Below, in pieces: positions 16,825 to 26,575 of a stretch of DNA of 64,000 bases (position 1 is its first letter; each line of letters starts with the position of its first letter). Under the pieces are notes generated by a model. The model was given only the letters and a program-made list of their open reading frames with translations, ran no database searches and was not told the DNA's origin. A program made the position numbers and the translations under genes. This DNA is from CAVRTM01 sp963696105 (GTDB lineage: Bacteria; Actinomycetota; Actinomycetes; Actinomycetales; Dermatophilaceae): NCBI GenBank assembly GCA_963696105.1, contig CAVOIP010000003.1, forward strand, positions 62,001 to 126,000, given 5' to 3'.

Positions 16825-18024
16825 GTGTCCCTGCTCGGGTGGCCCTTGCTGGTTCTGCTCGGCGTGCTGACAGTGGCGTTGCCGGTGACCACGCTCGTGG
16901 TCTGGCCCCGGGTGCGGGGGCCCCGCCCGCTGCGCACCGGCGCACGCCTTTCGCTGGTCGGTGTGAGCCAGGTGACCGCGGTGCTGTTCGTGGCTGCGGC
17001 GCTGAACGACTACGGCTACTTCTACGCCTCGTGGTCGGAGCTGCTCGGTCAGAGCAGCACGGTGGGCCAACCGTCCTCCGCTGCGCCGGGCCATCCACTG
17101 GTGGCCGGCGGCCGTGCCGGTCCCGCGGGTACCGGTTCGCCGAGCGCCACCGGTCCGGCGGTCACCAGCGTGCTGCGGCAGCTGCCTGACCCGGGTTGGT
17201 CCACGCGCACCCAGTGGGCGAGCCGGGGCCGGGTCGAGTCGGTGACCATCACCGGCGTGCGGTCACAGCTCTCGTCGCACGCCTTCGTCTACCTGCCGCC
17301 GGAGTACTTCCAGGCGGCGTACCGGCGGCGCGCGTTCCCCGCCGCTCAGGTCTTCACCGGCTTTCCCGGCACCGACCTGAACCTCTTGAAGGGCCTGGAC
17401 TACCCGGCGCGACAGCTGACCGAGGTGCAGGCGCACCGCGGGCGCCCCACGGTGCTGGTGATGCTGCGCCCCTCGGTCAGCTTCCCGCGCGACACCGAGT
17501 GCACCGACGTCCCCAGCGGCCCGCAGGCACTGTCGTTCTTCGCGCAGGACGTGCCGCTGGCGATCGCGGGCGGCTACCGCGTGCAGACCCGCGGGTGGGG
17601 CGCGATCGGAGACTCCACCGGCGGGTACTGCGCGGCCAAGCTGGCCATGCTGCACTCGGACGTGTTCACCGCCGCGGTGACCCTGTCCGGCTACTTCCAC
17701 ACCCTGCGCGACAGCACCACCGGTGACCTGTGGGGCGGGTCGCGGGTGCTGTGGAACCTCAACAACCTGGAGTGGCGTGTGCGCCACCTGCCGCCGCCGC
17801 CGGTCTCGCTGCTGGTCACCACCGCCAAGGACGAGGCAGGCTCCAGCGGGTACGCCGACAGCAGCCGGTTCCTGGTCCTGGCTCACGCGGCCGGCGCACC
17901 TCTGCACGTGGACTCCTTGATCCTCGACCATGGCGGCCACAACTTCAGCACCTGGAACGCCGAGCTGCCCAAAGCCCTCAGCTGGCTCACACAGCGCCTG
18001 CCCGCCCCCGCCCCGGTCGGCTGA
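16825..18024 (+). CDS. Membrane-anchored alpha/beta-hydrolase (esterase D/mycolyltransferase-like)
   Basis: This protein of about 399 residues has two N-terminal membrane segments (about 4-26 and 42-63), a Gly/Ser/Pro-rich extracellular linker, and a C-terminal esterase domain. The domain shows the nucleophile motif IGDSTGGYC and a C-terminal catalytic His in DHGGHNFSTW, as in the esterase D / antigen-85-like fold. It probably acts on ester substrates at the outer face of the membrane. A GTG at 16825, with GGAAGAGG upstream, places the first membrane helix at the N-terminus; a GTG at 16768 would add 19 residues. The substrate is unknown. Confidence 0.8.
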   Translation: MSLLGWPLLVLLGVLTVALPVTTLVVWPRVRGPRPLRTGARLSLVGVSQVTAVLFVAAALNDYGYFYASWSELLGQSSTVGQPSSAAPGHPLVAGGRAGPAGTGSPSATGPAVTSVLRQLPDPGWSTRTQWASRGRVESVTITGVRSQLSSHAFVYLPPEYFQAAYRRRAFPAAQVFTGFPGTDLNLLKGLDYPARQLTEVQAHRGRPTVLVMLRPSVSFPRDTECTDVPSGPQALSFFAQDVPLAIAGGYRVQTRGWGAIGDSTGGYCAAKLAMLHSDVFTAAVTLSGYFHTLRDSTTGDLWGGSRVLWNLNNLEWRVRHLPPPPVSLLVTTAKDEAGSSGYADSSRFLVLAHAAGAPLHVDSLILDHGGHNFSTWNAELPKALSWLTQRLPAPAPVG

Positions 18025-18304
18025 GCGGCGCGGCGCGCCCGGACCTGACACGGCCGGTCGACCTCGCATCCGGAGACCGCACGTCCCTGCGCGACGGCGC
18101 CCCGTCCTCCCGCAGCCGGTCCCTTCCCGCAGGCCACCGAAGCCGCGACCACCGACGGACGGGGAGGGGCGAAAACGCCTGTGCACAGGACACTTCCGGC
18201 GAACTCACAACCAGGGACCAGCCGCCGCAGCGCGCCGGTGCCCGTGCCCCCGGACCGGCCCAGGCGCCCTGTACTGCGGCGCCCGAAGAGCTCCTCGGAA
18301 CCCC

Positions 18305-18334
18305 TTGACGGCCCGCGAATGGCGGTCCTACTCT
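18305..18334 (+). promoter_or_regulatory. Promoter of the rhamnose transport/catabolism operon
   Basis: TTGACG (18305-18310), an 18-base spacer and TACTCT (18329-18334) lie about 100 bases upstream of the binding-protein gene. The same -35 and spacer length recur at the lut promoter (30104-30133). Confidence 0.6.
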
Positions 18335-18349
18335 CGACCCAACGGTTAT

Positions 18350-18362
18350 TTGAACGTTTCAA
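18350..18362. promoter_or_regulatory. LacI-type operator TTGAACGTTTCAA
   Basis: TTGAA-CG-TTTCAA lies 15 bases after the -10 of the rhamnose operon, around the expected start of transcription. LacI-family operators typically have a central CG with TGAAAC-type arms. The CGTTTCA half is shared with the site at 30147-30158. Confidence 0.65.
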
Positions 18363-18431
18363 CCACCCGCCCCCGGACGCCGTCCGCTACCCATCGGGAG
18401 CCGGCTCCTCCGCCCAGCCGAAGGACACCAG

Positions 18432-19463
18432 ATGAAGGTTTCAAAGCGACCTGTCGCCGTCGTTGCTGTGGGGCTCGTCGGGGCCATGGCCCTGTCGGGG
18501 TGCAGCAAGAAGACCGAGTCGGCCGGCGCAGGAGGCGGCTCGAGCAGTGGCGGACAGGTCAGCGTGGCGTTCGTCCCGAAGCTGCAGGGGATCCCGTACT
18601 TCGAGGCGATGAACACCGGCGGCCAGCAGGCCGCGAAGGACCTCGGCCTCCAGTGGATCTACAAGGGCTCCACAACAGCCGACCCCGGCGCGCAGACCGA
18701 CATCGTCAAGTCGCTCATCCAGCAGAAGGTCAGCAGCCTGTTCGTCGCCCCCAACGACCCCGACTCGATGGCTCCCGTCCTCGGCGACGCGCAGGCCAAG
18801 GGCATCAAGATCGGCACGTCCGACACCGACGCCCCCAACTCCGCCCGCCAGGTCTTCGTCAACCAGGCGACCGCAGACAGCATCGGCAAAGAGCTCACCG
18901 ACGCCCTCGCGGCGAAGATGGGCAGCAAGGGCACCTACGCCATTGTCTCGTGCGGGCAGACCGCGGCGAACCTCAACTCGTGGATCGCGGTGCAGAAGAA
19001 GTACACGGCCCAGAAGTACCCCAACATGAAGATCGCCACCGTGGTCTACGCCGGGGAGGACGAGGCCAAGGCCGTCTCGATGGCCAAGGACCTGATGAAC
19101 GCCAACCCGCAGCTCACGGGTCTGGTGGGGGAGTGCACCAGCTCGGCGCCGGGCGTCGCCAAGGCGGTGCGCGAGGCCAACAAGATCGGGAAGGTCTTCA
19201 CCGTCGGGCTGGGGACGCCGCAGGCCATGAAGCCCTACCTGACCGACGGCTCCTCGAGCGCCGCGATCCTCTGGGACGTGCAGAAGCTCGGCTACCTGAC
19301 CGCGTGGGCCGGCAAGCAGCTGGCCGACAACAAGCCGATGACCCCGGACGCGACGTTGAAGCAGAAGGTCCCCACGGCCACCTACCTGCCGGACCAGAAG
19401 ATGCTGCTGCTGGGGCCGGCGCTGCGGATCACCAAGGCGAACGTCGGCCAGTTCAACTACTGA
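18432..19463 (+). CDS. rhaS: Sugar ABC transporter substrate-binding lipoprotein (rhamnose)
   Basis: This 343-residue periplasmic-binding-protein-like receptor has a lipoprotein signal peptide ending in LSGC (C24), a Gly/Ser linker, then a type I sugar-binding fold (FVPKLQGIPYFEAMNTGG, residues about 48-65). It should capture rhamnose outside the membrane and deliver it to the permease pair encoded downstream. It starts with ATG at 18432 after AAGGACACC. Rhamnose specificity is inferred from co-location with rhamnose isomerase, kinase and aldolase genes and from similarity to RhaS-type proteins. Transcription is probably repressed by the LacI regulator encoded at 29036-30085. Confidence 0.85.
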   Translation: MKVSKRPVAVVAVGLVGAMALSGCSKKTESAGAGGGSSSGGQVSVAFVPKLQGIPYFEAMNTGGQQAAKDLGLQWIYKGSTTADPGAQTDIVKSLIQQKVSSLFVAPNDPDSMAPVLGDAQAKGIKIGTSDTDAPNSARQVFVNQATADSIGKELTDALAAKMGSKGTYAIVSCGQTAANLNSWIAVQKKYTAQKYPNMKIATVVYAGEDEAKAVSMAKDLMNANPQLTGLVGECTSSAPGVAKAVREANKIGKVFTVGLGTPQAMKPYLTDGSSSAAILWDVQKLGYLTAWAGKQLADNKPMTPDATLKQKVPTATYLPDQKMLLLGPALRITKANVGQFNY

Positions 19464-19524
19464 GCTGGCGTGTGCGACCGGTAGCCGTGAGCTGCTCGGG
19501 GTCGCACCCCGGCACGGAGGACAC

Positions 19525-21189
19525 ATGACGACCACGCACGAACAGGAAAGCGCGGCGCGTTCACCCAGCGGCGCCCCGGTGCTCAGGCTGACCGGCGTCC
19601 AGAAGCGGTACGGCGGCGTGCGAGCCCTGCGGGGCGTCGACCTCGAGCTCCAGGGCGGCGAGGTCCACGCCATCGTCGGCGAGAACGGCGCCGGCAAGTC
19701 GACGCTGATCAAGATCATCTCCGGTGCGGAGACCGCCGACGCGGGGCAGATCGTGATCAACGGGCACGAGCTGGCCGCCGGCAGCACGACGTCCGCCCTG
19801 CATGCTGGTATCGCGACCGTCTACCAGGAGCCGCACCTGTTCGGTGAGCTCACGGTGGCCGAGAACCTCTTCATCGGCCGTGAGATCCGCCGTCGCGGCG
19901 TGGTCGACCGGGGTGCCCAGCGGGAGCGCGTGGTCGAGCTGCTCGAACGGATCGGGCTGTCGCCCGATCTCGCCGGCGTCCGGGCGGCCGACCTGCCGGT
20001 GGCCGAGCAGCAGCTCGTGAGCATCGCCAAGGCGCTCTCGCAGGACCCTGTCGTCCTCATCCTCGACGAGCCGTCGGCCATCCTGACCGACCGCGAGATC
20101 GGCACGATGTTCAGCGCCGTGCGGGCCATGCGCGACGCGGGTGTCGCCGTGATCTACATCAGCCACCGGCTGGACGAGCTGGCGCAGATCACCGACCGCG
20201 TCACCGTGCTGCGCGACGGTGCGGTGGTCGCCAGCCGGCCGACGTCGGAGTTCTCCGTGCGCGACGTCGCCGAGCTCATGGTCGGGCACGTCCTGGAGAC
20301 CGCCCCGATGGACCGTGCTCCGACCGGGGAGGATCCGGCGCTGACCGTCGAGCACCTCAGTCGCACCACGAAGTTCGAGGACGTCTCGCTCAGCGTGCGT
20401 CCCGGTGAGATCGTGGCGCTGTACGGCCTGATCGGCTGCGGCGCGGGTGACGTGATCCGGGCCCTGTACGGCATCGCCGGTGCGGACTCCGGGGACGTGC
20501 GGATCAACGGGCAGGTGGTGTCCCTGGGGGCACCGGCGGACGCCGTGGCTCAGGGCATGTCGATGCTGCCGGCGAACCGCAAGATCCAGGGCGTGTTCGG
20601 CAGCAAGAGCATTGCGTTCAACATCTCCAGCGCCAACCTGGCGCTGCTCAGCCGGTTCGGGATCTGGATGGACCGCGCGCGTGAGCGTTCGGTCGCCGAC
20701 GACTTCATCCGCCGCATCTCCATCAAGGCCCCCGGCGCCGGCACCACGGTCAGCAACCTCTCGGGCGGCAACCAGCAGAAGGTCGTCCTGGCTCGTCAGC
20801 TGGTCGAACGGCCGCAGATCCTGCTGCTGGAGGAACCGACGCAGGGTGTCGACATCGGCGCCAAGGACGAGATCCACCGGATCATCGTCGAGCTGGCCGA
20901 CGCCGGTACGGCAGTGCTGGTGGTCTCCACCGACCTCGCCGAGGTGCAGTACCTCGCCGACCGCGTGCTGGTCATGCGGTCCGGCTCGGTCACCGCCGAG
21001 TTCGGGCGCGGTGCCCGTCAGGCCCTGCTCCTCGCCGCCGCGGCGGGCGACGAGACGCTGGAGGATGCAGCCGTCGGCGCAGAGGGGGACGCGGCAGGAC
21101 TCCGCGAGTCCGCTCCCCGCGAGTCGGCCGAGTCGGCCTCACCCGAGTCGGCCTCCCACGACACGGGTCCCGCGAAAGGACATCACTGA
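19525..21189 (+). CDS. rhaT: Sugar ABC transporter ATP-binding protein with two ATPase domains (rhamnose)
   Basis: This 554-residue protein has tandem ABC domains, as in RbsA/MglA. Domain 1 has Walker A GENGAGKST (about residue 52) and Walker B LILDEPS. Its signature motif is altered (VAEQQLVSIAKAL). Domain 2 has a degenerate Walker A lacking Lys (GCGAGD), a canonical LSGGNQQK signature and LLLEEPTQG, the usual asymmetry in this family. The C-terminal 50 residues carry repeated SAPRESAES-type acidic/Ser-rich sequence and are probably disordered. The TGA overlaps the next gene's ATG by one base (TGATGG). The protein energises rhamnose uptake at the cytoplasmic face. Confidence 0.9.
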   Translation: MTTTHEQESAARSPSGAPVLRLTGVQKRYGGVRALRGVDLELQGGEVHAIVGENGAGKSTLIKIISGAETADAGQIVINGHELAAGSTTSALHAGIATVYQEPHLFGELTVAENLFIGREIRRRGVVDRGAQRERVVELLERIGLSPDLAGVRAADLPVAEQQLVSIAKALSQDPVVLILDEPSAILTDREIGTMFSAVRAMRDAGVAVIYISHRLDELAQITDRVTVLRDGAVVASRPTSEFSVRDVAELMVGHVLETAPMDRAPTGEDPALTVEHLSRTTKFEDVSLSVRPGEIVALYGLIGCGAGDVIRALYGIAGADSGDVRINGQVVSLGAPADAVAQGMSMLPANRKIQGVFGSKSIAFNISSANLALLSRFGIWMDRARERSVADDFIRRISIKAPGAGTTVSNLSGGNQQKVVLARQLVERPQILLLEEPTQGVDIGAKDEIHRIIVELADAGTAVLVVSTDLAEVQYLADRVLVMRSGSVTAEFGRGARQALLLAAAAGDETLEDAAVGAEGDAAGLRESAPRESAESASPESASHDTGPAKGHH

Positions 21190-22187
21190 TGGCCAACGTC
21201 TCGACGCTGCTGAAGCGCCCCACGCGCCGGCCGGTGGCCCGGGCGGTCGAGGGGCAGGAGATCGCGCTGATCGTCGTGCTGCTCGTCCTGTGGACGGCCC
21301 TGTCGCTCGGCACCACCACCTTCCTGACCGCCTCCAACCTCAGCAACCTGCTCTACTCCGTCGCCCCGGTCGCGCTCATCGGCATCGGGATGACGGCCGT
21401 CATCGTCACCGGCGGCATCGACGTGTCGGTGGGCAGTGCCGCCGCCGTCGTGATGGTGGTGGTGGCCAGGATGATCCGCGACGGGGGTGCCGGCCTGCCA
21501 TCGGCCGTCCTGGCCGCCGTGGCCATCGGACTGGTGCTGGGACTCTTCAACGGCGCGCTGGTCTCCTTCGGCGGCATCCACCCGATCATCGTCACCTTCG
21601 GGACCTTGAACCTCTACCGGTTCCTGGCCCTGCGGTTGTTCGAGAACAGGCAGGTGTCGGGGGTGCCCGGCACGCTGTCGTTCTTCGGCGGCGGGGGCAG
21701 CAGCCAGACGCTGGGCGTCCCCAACGCGTGGTGGCTCACCATGGTCGCCGCGGCCCTGATGTGGTGCTACTCGCGGTACTGGGCCACCGGGCGTCACTGG
21801 TACGCCATCGGCAACGACGTGGGCGCTGCGCGGCTCGCCGGCATCCGGGTGCACCGCCGGACCATCGCGGCCTACGCCGTCACCGGGCTCTTCGTCGGGC
21901 TCGCCGGCGTGGTCCTCATCGGCACCGGTGGACTGGTGCAGCAGAACGCCGGCAACGGCCTGGAGCTGCAGGTGATCGCTGCGGTCGTGATCGGCGGCAC
22001 CAGCATCCTCGGCGGCCGGGGCACGGTGCTGGGCACCCTCCTCGGTGCGCTGCTCGTGGGCACGGTCACGAGCGCCATCACGCTGCTGGGCTGGCCCAGC
22101 GACAGCATCGAGCTGTTCATCGGGGTGTTCATCCTGATCGCGGTCGGGGTGGACCTCGTCCGCGAACGTCGACGGAGCACACAATGA
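21189..22187 (+). CDS. rhaP: Sugar ABC transporter permease 1 (rhamnose)
   Basis: This 332-residue BPD_transp_2-type permease has about 9-10 hydrophobic segments and family motifs GGIDVSVGS (near residue 76), NGALVSFGGIHPIIVTFG and GGTSILGGRGT. It forms half of the membrane channel with the next permease. The ATG at 21189 shares a base with the ATPase stop, and its own stop overlaps the next ATG as ATGA, so the three genes are translationally coupled. Assignment of rhaP versus rhaQ between the two permeases is arbitrary. Confidence 0.87.
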   Translation: MANVSTLLKRPTRRPVARAVEGQEIALIVVLLVLWTALSLGTTTFLTASNLSNLLYSVAPVALIGIGMTAVIVTGGIDVSVGSAAAVVMVVVARMIRDGGAGLPSAVLAAVAIGLVLGLFNGALVSFGGIHPIIVTFGTLNLYRFLALRLFENRQVSGVPGTLSFFGGGGSSQTLGVPNAWWLTMVAAALMWCYSRYWATGRHWYAIGNDVGAARLAGIRVHRRTIAAYAVTGLFVGLAGVVLIGTGGLVQQNAGNGLELQVIAAVVIGGTSILGGRGTVLGTLLGALLVGTVTSAITLLGWPSDSIELFIGVFILIAVGVDLVRERRRSTQ

Positions 22188-23278
22188 CGACGCAGACCAC
22201 CGCCGCCGACAAGCGCCCGGACACCCCGCCGGAGCGCGGAGCAGGGCGCGGACAGCGCCTCCTGGACCTCATCCTGACCGAACGCGTGGCCCTGCTGGCC
22301 GTGCTGCTGGTCGTGGTCGTCGTCTGGTTCTACATCCTGGGCCAGCAGGGCTACCTGATCGCCCCGTACGACACCGACTACCTCGCGTCGGCCCTGGACA
22401 CCATGGTGCCGCTGTGCCTGCTCGCCCTGGCCGAGCTCGTCGTGATCGTCTCCGGCCGCGGCGGCATCGACCTGTCGGTCGGCTCGATCGTCAGCCTCTC
22501 GGGCATGGTGTTCGGCTGGACGGTCGGTCACTGGCACTGGTCGGTTCTGCCGGCACTGGTCGCCACCGTGGCGGTCGGAGCGGTGCTCGGTGCCATCAAC
22601 GGGCTGCTCATCGCCTACCTCGGCTTCCCGGCGCTGATCGCCACCCTCGCGACCTACTACGCCTACGGCGCCGTCGCGCTCTTGATGAACAACGACGCGC
22701 CGATCTCCACCAAGCCGATCCAGGACCTGCACGCGATCACCCGAGCCATCAGCATCCCCCTGCTCGGCAACTCCATCCCCGACCTGCCCCTGCAGGTCGC
22801 CACCTTCCTGCTGCCGGTGGTCGTCGTGGTGTGGCTGCTGGTCAACCGGACGGTTTACGGCCGCAAGCTCTACGCCGTCGGGACGAACGACGTCGCGGCC
22901 CGCTTCGCCAACATCCCGGTCCGCCGGTCCCGGCTGCTGGCCTACCTCGCCTCCGGGCTGCTGTCCGGCATCGTCGCGGTCGTCACCGTGGCCCAGTTCG
23001 CCTCGGCCCGGCCCGACGCCGGCAGCGTCGGCAACGGCATGGCCCTGCCCGCGATCACGATCGCCGTCCTCGGTGGCGTCGCCATCACCGGAGGTGTCGG
23101 CCGTGTCGCGGGCGTCGTCCTCGCCGCCCTGCTCGTCGTCTGGCTGAACGCCGGCATCCTGCTGGCCTTCGAGGGGTCCGACGGGAGCCAGTTCCAGCTG
23201 TTCGCCCTGGGCGGTCTGCTCATCCTGTCCGCGCTGCTCAACGCCTACAGCACGCGGCGCGGCAGGGGCGGGGCCTGA
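22184..23278 (+). CDS. rhaQ: Sugar ABC transporter permease 2 (rhamnose)
   Basis: This 364-residue permease pairs with the product of the preceding gene. It has a longer polar N-terminus (about 30 residues) and about 9-10 membrane segments. Family motifs are GRGGIDLSVGSIVSLSGM, NGLLIAYLGFPALIATLAT and GGVAITGGVGR. It starts with ATG at 22184 overlapping the previous TGA (ATGA). It is followed 51 bp later by the isomerase gene, with GGAGAG in the spacer as ribosome site, so transport and catabolism are in one operon. Confidence 0.87.
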   Translation: MTTQTTAADKRPDTPPERGAGRGQRLLDLILTERVALLAVLLVVVVVWFYILGQQGYLIAPYDTDYLASALDTMVPLCLLALAELVVIVSGRGGIDLSVGSIVSLSGMVFGWTVGHWHWSVLPALVATVAVGAVLGAINGLLIAYLGFPALIATLATYYAYGAVALLMNNDAPISTKPIQDLHAITRAISIPLLGNSIPDLPLQVATFLLPVVVVVWLLVNRTVYGRKLYAVGTNDVAARFANIPVRRSRLLAYLASGLLSGIVAVVTVAQFASARPDAGSVGNGMALPAITIAVLGGVAITGGVGRVAGVVLAALLVVWLNAGILLAFEGSDGSQFQLFALGGLLILSALLNAYSTRRGRGGA

Positions 23279-23329
23279 GAGGCCCCACACCGCCTGCCAC
23301 GACCGCCCCTTCCCGGAGAGAGACCACCG

Positions 23330-24496
23330 ATGACTGACATGACCACGGTCAAGCACGCCCTTCGCTCCCAGCGCATCGAGACGCCGTCCTGGGGCTACGG
23401 GAACTCGGGCACCCGCTTCAAGGTCTTCCCGCAGGAGGGCGTCCCGCGCACCCCCGAGGAGAAGATCGACGACGCCGCCATGGTGCACCGGCTGACGGGT
23501 GTCGCCCCGACCGTCGCCCTGCACATCCCGTGGGACCGCGTGGACGACTTCCGCGGGCTGGCCAAGTACGCCGCCGCGCAAGGGGTGGCCCTGGGCACCG
23601 TCAATGCCAACGTGTTCCAGGACAACGACTTCCGGTTGGGCAGCGTGACCAACCCCGACCCGGCCGTACGCCGCAAGGCGGTCGACCACCTCCTGGAGTG
23701 CGTCGACGTCATGGACGCCACCGGCTCGCGCGACCTCAAGCTGTGGTTCGCGGACGGCACCAACTACCCGGGACAGGACAGCATCAGGGCGCGCCAGGAC
23801 CGGCTCGCCGAGGCCCTCCGCGAGGTCTACGACCGCATCTCCGACGATCAGCGGATCGTGCTGGAGTACAAGCTGTTCGAGCCGGCGTTCTACACCACCG
23901 ACGTGCCGGACTGGGGCACGTCGTACGCGCACTGCCTCGAGCTCGGGCCGAAGGCCAAGGTGGTCATCGACACCGGGCACCACGCCCCCGGCACCAACAT
24001 CGAGTTCATCGTGGCATTCCTGCTGCGTGCCGGGCGCCTCGGCGCGTTCGACTTCAACTCGCGCTTCTACGCCGACGACGACCTCATGGTCGGCGCTGCC
24101 GACCCGTTCCAGCTCTTCCGGATCCTGCACGAGCTGGTCCAGGCCGACGCCCTCGCACCGTCCTCGGGCATCACCTACATGCTCGACCAGTGCCACAACA
24201 TCGAGGCCAAGATCCCCGCAGTGATCCGGTCGGTGATGAACGTCCAGGAGGCCACGGCCAAGGCCCTGCTCGTCGACGCCGATGCGCTGGCAACCGCGCA
24301 GCGCGACGGTGACGTCCTCGGGGCCAACGCCGTGCTCATGGACGCCTACAACACCGACGTCCGGCCGCTGCTCGCCGAGGTCCGCGCGGACGCGGGCCTC
24401 GACCCTGATCCCATTGCCGCGTACCACCGCTCGGGCTACTTCGAGCGCGTCCGCACCGAGCGCGCCACCGGCCAGCAGGCCGGCTGGGGCGCCTGA
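23330..24496 (+). CDS. rhaI: L-rhamnose isomerase (RhaI type)
   Basis: This 388-residue TIM-barrel isomerase converts L-rhamnose to L-rhamnulose. It resembles the Pseudomonas-type enzyme (RhaI) rather than Escherichia coli RhaA. The conserved metal-site segments EYKLFEPAFY, VIDTGHHAPGTNIEF and FDFNSRFYADDD provide the Glu, Asp, His and Asp ligands. It has ATG at 23330 with GGAGAGAG upstream. It is the first catabolic gene after the importer and 33 bp before the aldolase-dehydrogenase gene. It is confidently assigned by motif and by context; activity on other deoxy sugars or aldoses is also common in this family. Confidence 0.92.
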   Translation: MTDMTTVKHALRSQRIETPSWGYGNSGTRFKVFPQEGVPRTPEEKIDDAAMVHRLTGVAPTVALHIPWDRVDDFRGLAKYAAAQGVALGTVNANVFQDNDFRLGSVTNPDPAVRRKAVDHLLECVDVMDATGSRDLKLWFADGTNYPGQDSIRARQDRLAEALREVYDRISDDQRIVLEYKLFEPAFYTTDVPDWGTSYAHCLELGPKAKVVIDTGHHAPGTNIEFIVAFLLRAGRLGAFDFNSRFYADDDLMVGAADPFQLFRILHELVQADALAPSSGITYMLDQCHNIEAKIPAVIRSVMNVQEATAKALLVDADALATAQRDGDVLGANAVLMDAYNTDVRPLLAEVRADAGLDPDPIAAYHRSGYFERVRTERATGQQAGWGA

Positions 24497-24529
24497 GACC
24501 ACCTCGCCGACCGGAAGACAGGGACCACC

Positions 24530-26575
24530 ATGGAGCAGCAGGCCCACCCGCGCGTCCAGGAGCTCGTCGCCCGCAGCAACCGTCTGGGCTCCGACCCCCG
24601 CAACACCAACTACGCCGGGGGCAACACCTCCGCCAAGGGCGAGGAGACCGACCCGGTCACCGGGGCGCCGACCGAGCTGCTCTGGGTGAAGGGCTCCGGC
24701 GGCGACCTCGGCACCCTCACCCCGCAGGGCCTCGCCGTGCTGCGGCTCGACCGCCTGCGCGCGCTCGTCGACGTCTATCCGGGCGTGGAGCGCGAGGACG
24801 AGATGGTCGCGGCCTTCGACTACTGCCTCCACGGCCGCGGTGGTGCCGCGCCCTCGATCGACACGGCGATGCACGGCCTCGTCGGCGCACCGCACGTCGA
24901 CCACCTGCACCCCGACGCGGGGATCGCGCTGGCCACGGCCGCCGACGGGGAGGCCCTGACCAAGGAGTGCTTCGGCGACACGGTGCTGTGGGTGCCGTGG
25001 CGGCGCCCGGGGTTCCAGCTCGGCCTCGACATCGCCCGGGTCCACCGCGACCACCCCCACGCGATCGGTGTGGTCCTCGGTGGCCACGGCATCACGGCCT
25101 GGGGCGCGACGAGTGAGGAGTGCGAGGCGCACTCGCTGGAGATCATCCGCACCGCCCAGCAGTTCCTCGACGAGCGCGGGCGCGAGGAACCCTTCGGCGC
25201 GACGCTCCCCGGGTACGGGCCCCTGCCGGAGCCTGCGCGCCGCGCCCGGGCAGCCGCACTGGCGCCGGTGATCCGTGGGCTCGCCTCCACCGACCAACGG
25301 CAGGTCGGCCACTTCACCGACGCCGACGTGGTGCTCGATTTTCTGTCCCGTGACCAGCACCCGCGGCTGGCCGCGCTGGGCACCTCGTGCCCCGACCACT
25401 TCCTGCGCACCAAGGTCCGGCCGATGGTCCTCGACCTGCCGCCGAGCGCGCCACTGGACGAGACCGTCTCCCGGCTCAAGGAGCTGCACCAGGCCTACCG
25501 CGCCGACTACGCCGCCTACTACGACCGCCACGCGGACGCGACCACCCCGGCGATGCGTGGTGCCGACCCGGCGATCGTGCTGGTCCCGGGCGTCGGGATG
25601 TTCAGCTTCGGCAGGAACAAGCAGACCGCCCGTGTCGCCGGGGAGTTCTACGTCAACGCCATCAACGTCATGCGGGGCGCTGAGGCGGTGTCCACCTACG
25701 CGCCCATCGACGAGCAGGAGAAGTTCCGCATCGAGTACTGGCTGCTGGAGGAACAGAAGCTCCAGCGCATGCCCGCGCCCAAGCCGCTGGCCACCCGGGT
25801 CGCCCTCGTCACCGGCGCCGGGTCCGGCATCGGTCGCGCCATCGCCCACCGGCTCGCGGCCGAGGGCGCGTGCGTGGTCGTCGCCGACCGCGACGGGGCG
25901 TCGGCCGAGACGGTGGCGGCCGAGATCGGGGGCCCGGACGTCGCGGTGCCGCTGACCGCAGACGTCACCGACGCCGACGCGGTCGCCGGGGCCATGGCCG
26001 GTGCCGCGCTGGCGTTCGGGGGAGTCGACCTGGTCGTCAACAACGCCGGGCTGTCCATCTCCAAGCCGCTGCTCGAGACCACCGAGCACGACTGGGACCT
26101 GCAGCACGACGTGATGGCCAAGGGGTCGTTCCTGGTCTCGCGGGAGGCGGCTCGGCTGATGCGCGCGCAGGGGCTCGGCGGTGACATCGTCTACATCTCG
26201 AGCAAGAACTCGCTGTTCGCCGGACCCAACAACGTGGCCTACGGCGCCGCCAAGGCCGACCAGGCCCACCAGGTGCGGCTGCTGGCCGCCGAGCTCGGGC
26301 CGGACGGCATCAGGGTCAACGGGGTCAACCCCGACGGTGTGGTGCGCGGCTCCGGCATCTTCGCCGGCGGCTGGGGCGCCCAGCGCGCCGCGGTCTACGG
26401 CGTGCCGGAGGAGGAGCTGGGCGCCTACTACGCCAAGCGGACGCTCCTGGGCCGCGAGGTGCTGCCCGAGCACGTCGCGAACGCGGTGTTCGTCCTCACC
26501 GCTGGTGACCTCTCCCAGACGACGGGGCTGCACATCCCGGTCGACGCCGGTGTCGCTGCGGCCTTCCTGCGTTGA
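24530..26575 (+). CDS. rhaEW: Bifunctional rhamnulose-1-phosphate aldolase / lactaldehyde dehydrogenase
   Basis: This 681-residue fusion joins a class II aldolase domain (about residues 1-400, with metal-binding HLHPD and GGHGI motifs) to an SDR domain (about 420-681). The SDR part has Rossmann motif TGAGSGIG, NNAG, catalytic Ser in YISSKNS and YGAAK. The aldolase splits L-rhamnulose-1-phosphate to DHAP and L-lactaldehyde. The SDR part is thought to oxidise lactaldehyde to lactate, from family knowledge (TIGR02632-type). It starts with ATG at 24530. Its stop overlaps the kinase start (TTGA). The lactate product links directly to the lutABC operon downstream. Confidence 0.93.
   Translation: MEQQAHPRVQELVARSNRLGSDPRNTNYAGGNTSAKGEETDPVTGAPTELLWVKGSGGDLGTLTPQGLAVLRLDRLRALVDVYPGVEREDEMVAAFDYCLHGRGGAAPSIDTAMHGLVGAPHVDHLHPDAGIALATAADGEALTKECFGDTVLWVPWRRPGFQLGLDIARVHRDHPHAIGVVLGGHGITAWGATSEECEAHSLEIIRTAQQFLDERGREEPFGATLPGYGPLPEPARRARAAALAPVIRGLASTDQRQVGHFTDADVVLDFLSRDQHPRLAALGTSCPDHFLRTKVRPMVLDLPPSAPLDETVSRLKELHQAYRADYAAYYDRHADATTPAMRGADPAIVLVPGVGMFSFGRNKQTARVAGEFYVNAINVMRGAEAVSTYAPIDEQEKFRIEYWLLEEQKLQRMPAPKPLATRVALVTGAGSGIGRAIAHRLAAEGACVVVADRDGASAETVAAEIGGPDVAVPLTADVTDADAVAGAMAGAALAFGGVDLVVNNAGLSISKPLLETTEHDWDLQHDVMAKGSFLVSREAARLMRAQGLGGDIVYISSKNSLFAGPNNVAYGAAKADQAHQVRLLAAELGPDGIRVNGVNPDGVVRGSGIFAGGWGAQRAAVYGVPEEELGAYYAKRTLLGREVLPEHVANAVFVLTAGDLSQTTGLHIPVDAGVAAAFLR

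Larger units (their letters stand above)
18025..18431. other. 407-bp intergenic region upstream of the rhamnose transport operon
   Basis: The left 280 bp hold no supported gene or hairpin. The right end carries the promoter (TTGACG-N18-TACTCT, 18305-18334) and the LacI-type operator (18350-18362) of the rhamnose operon. A 5' leader of about 90 bases follows before the binding-protein ATG. Confidence 0.75.

Noticed and set aside
21872..26533. A 1553-codon open frame antisense to the rhamnose genes
   Set aside because: It is a shadow of high-GC third positions on the opposite strand: Arg/Asp/His-rich low-complexity translation, no domain, and it covers five well-supported genes.
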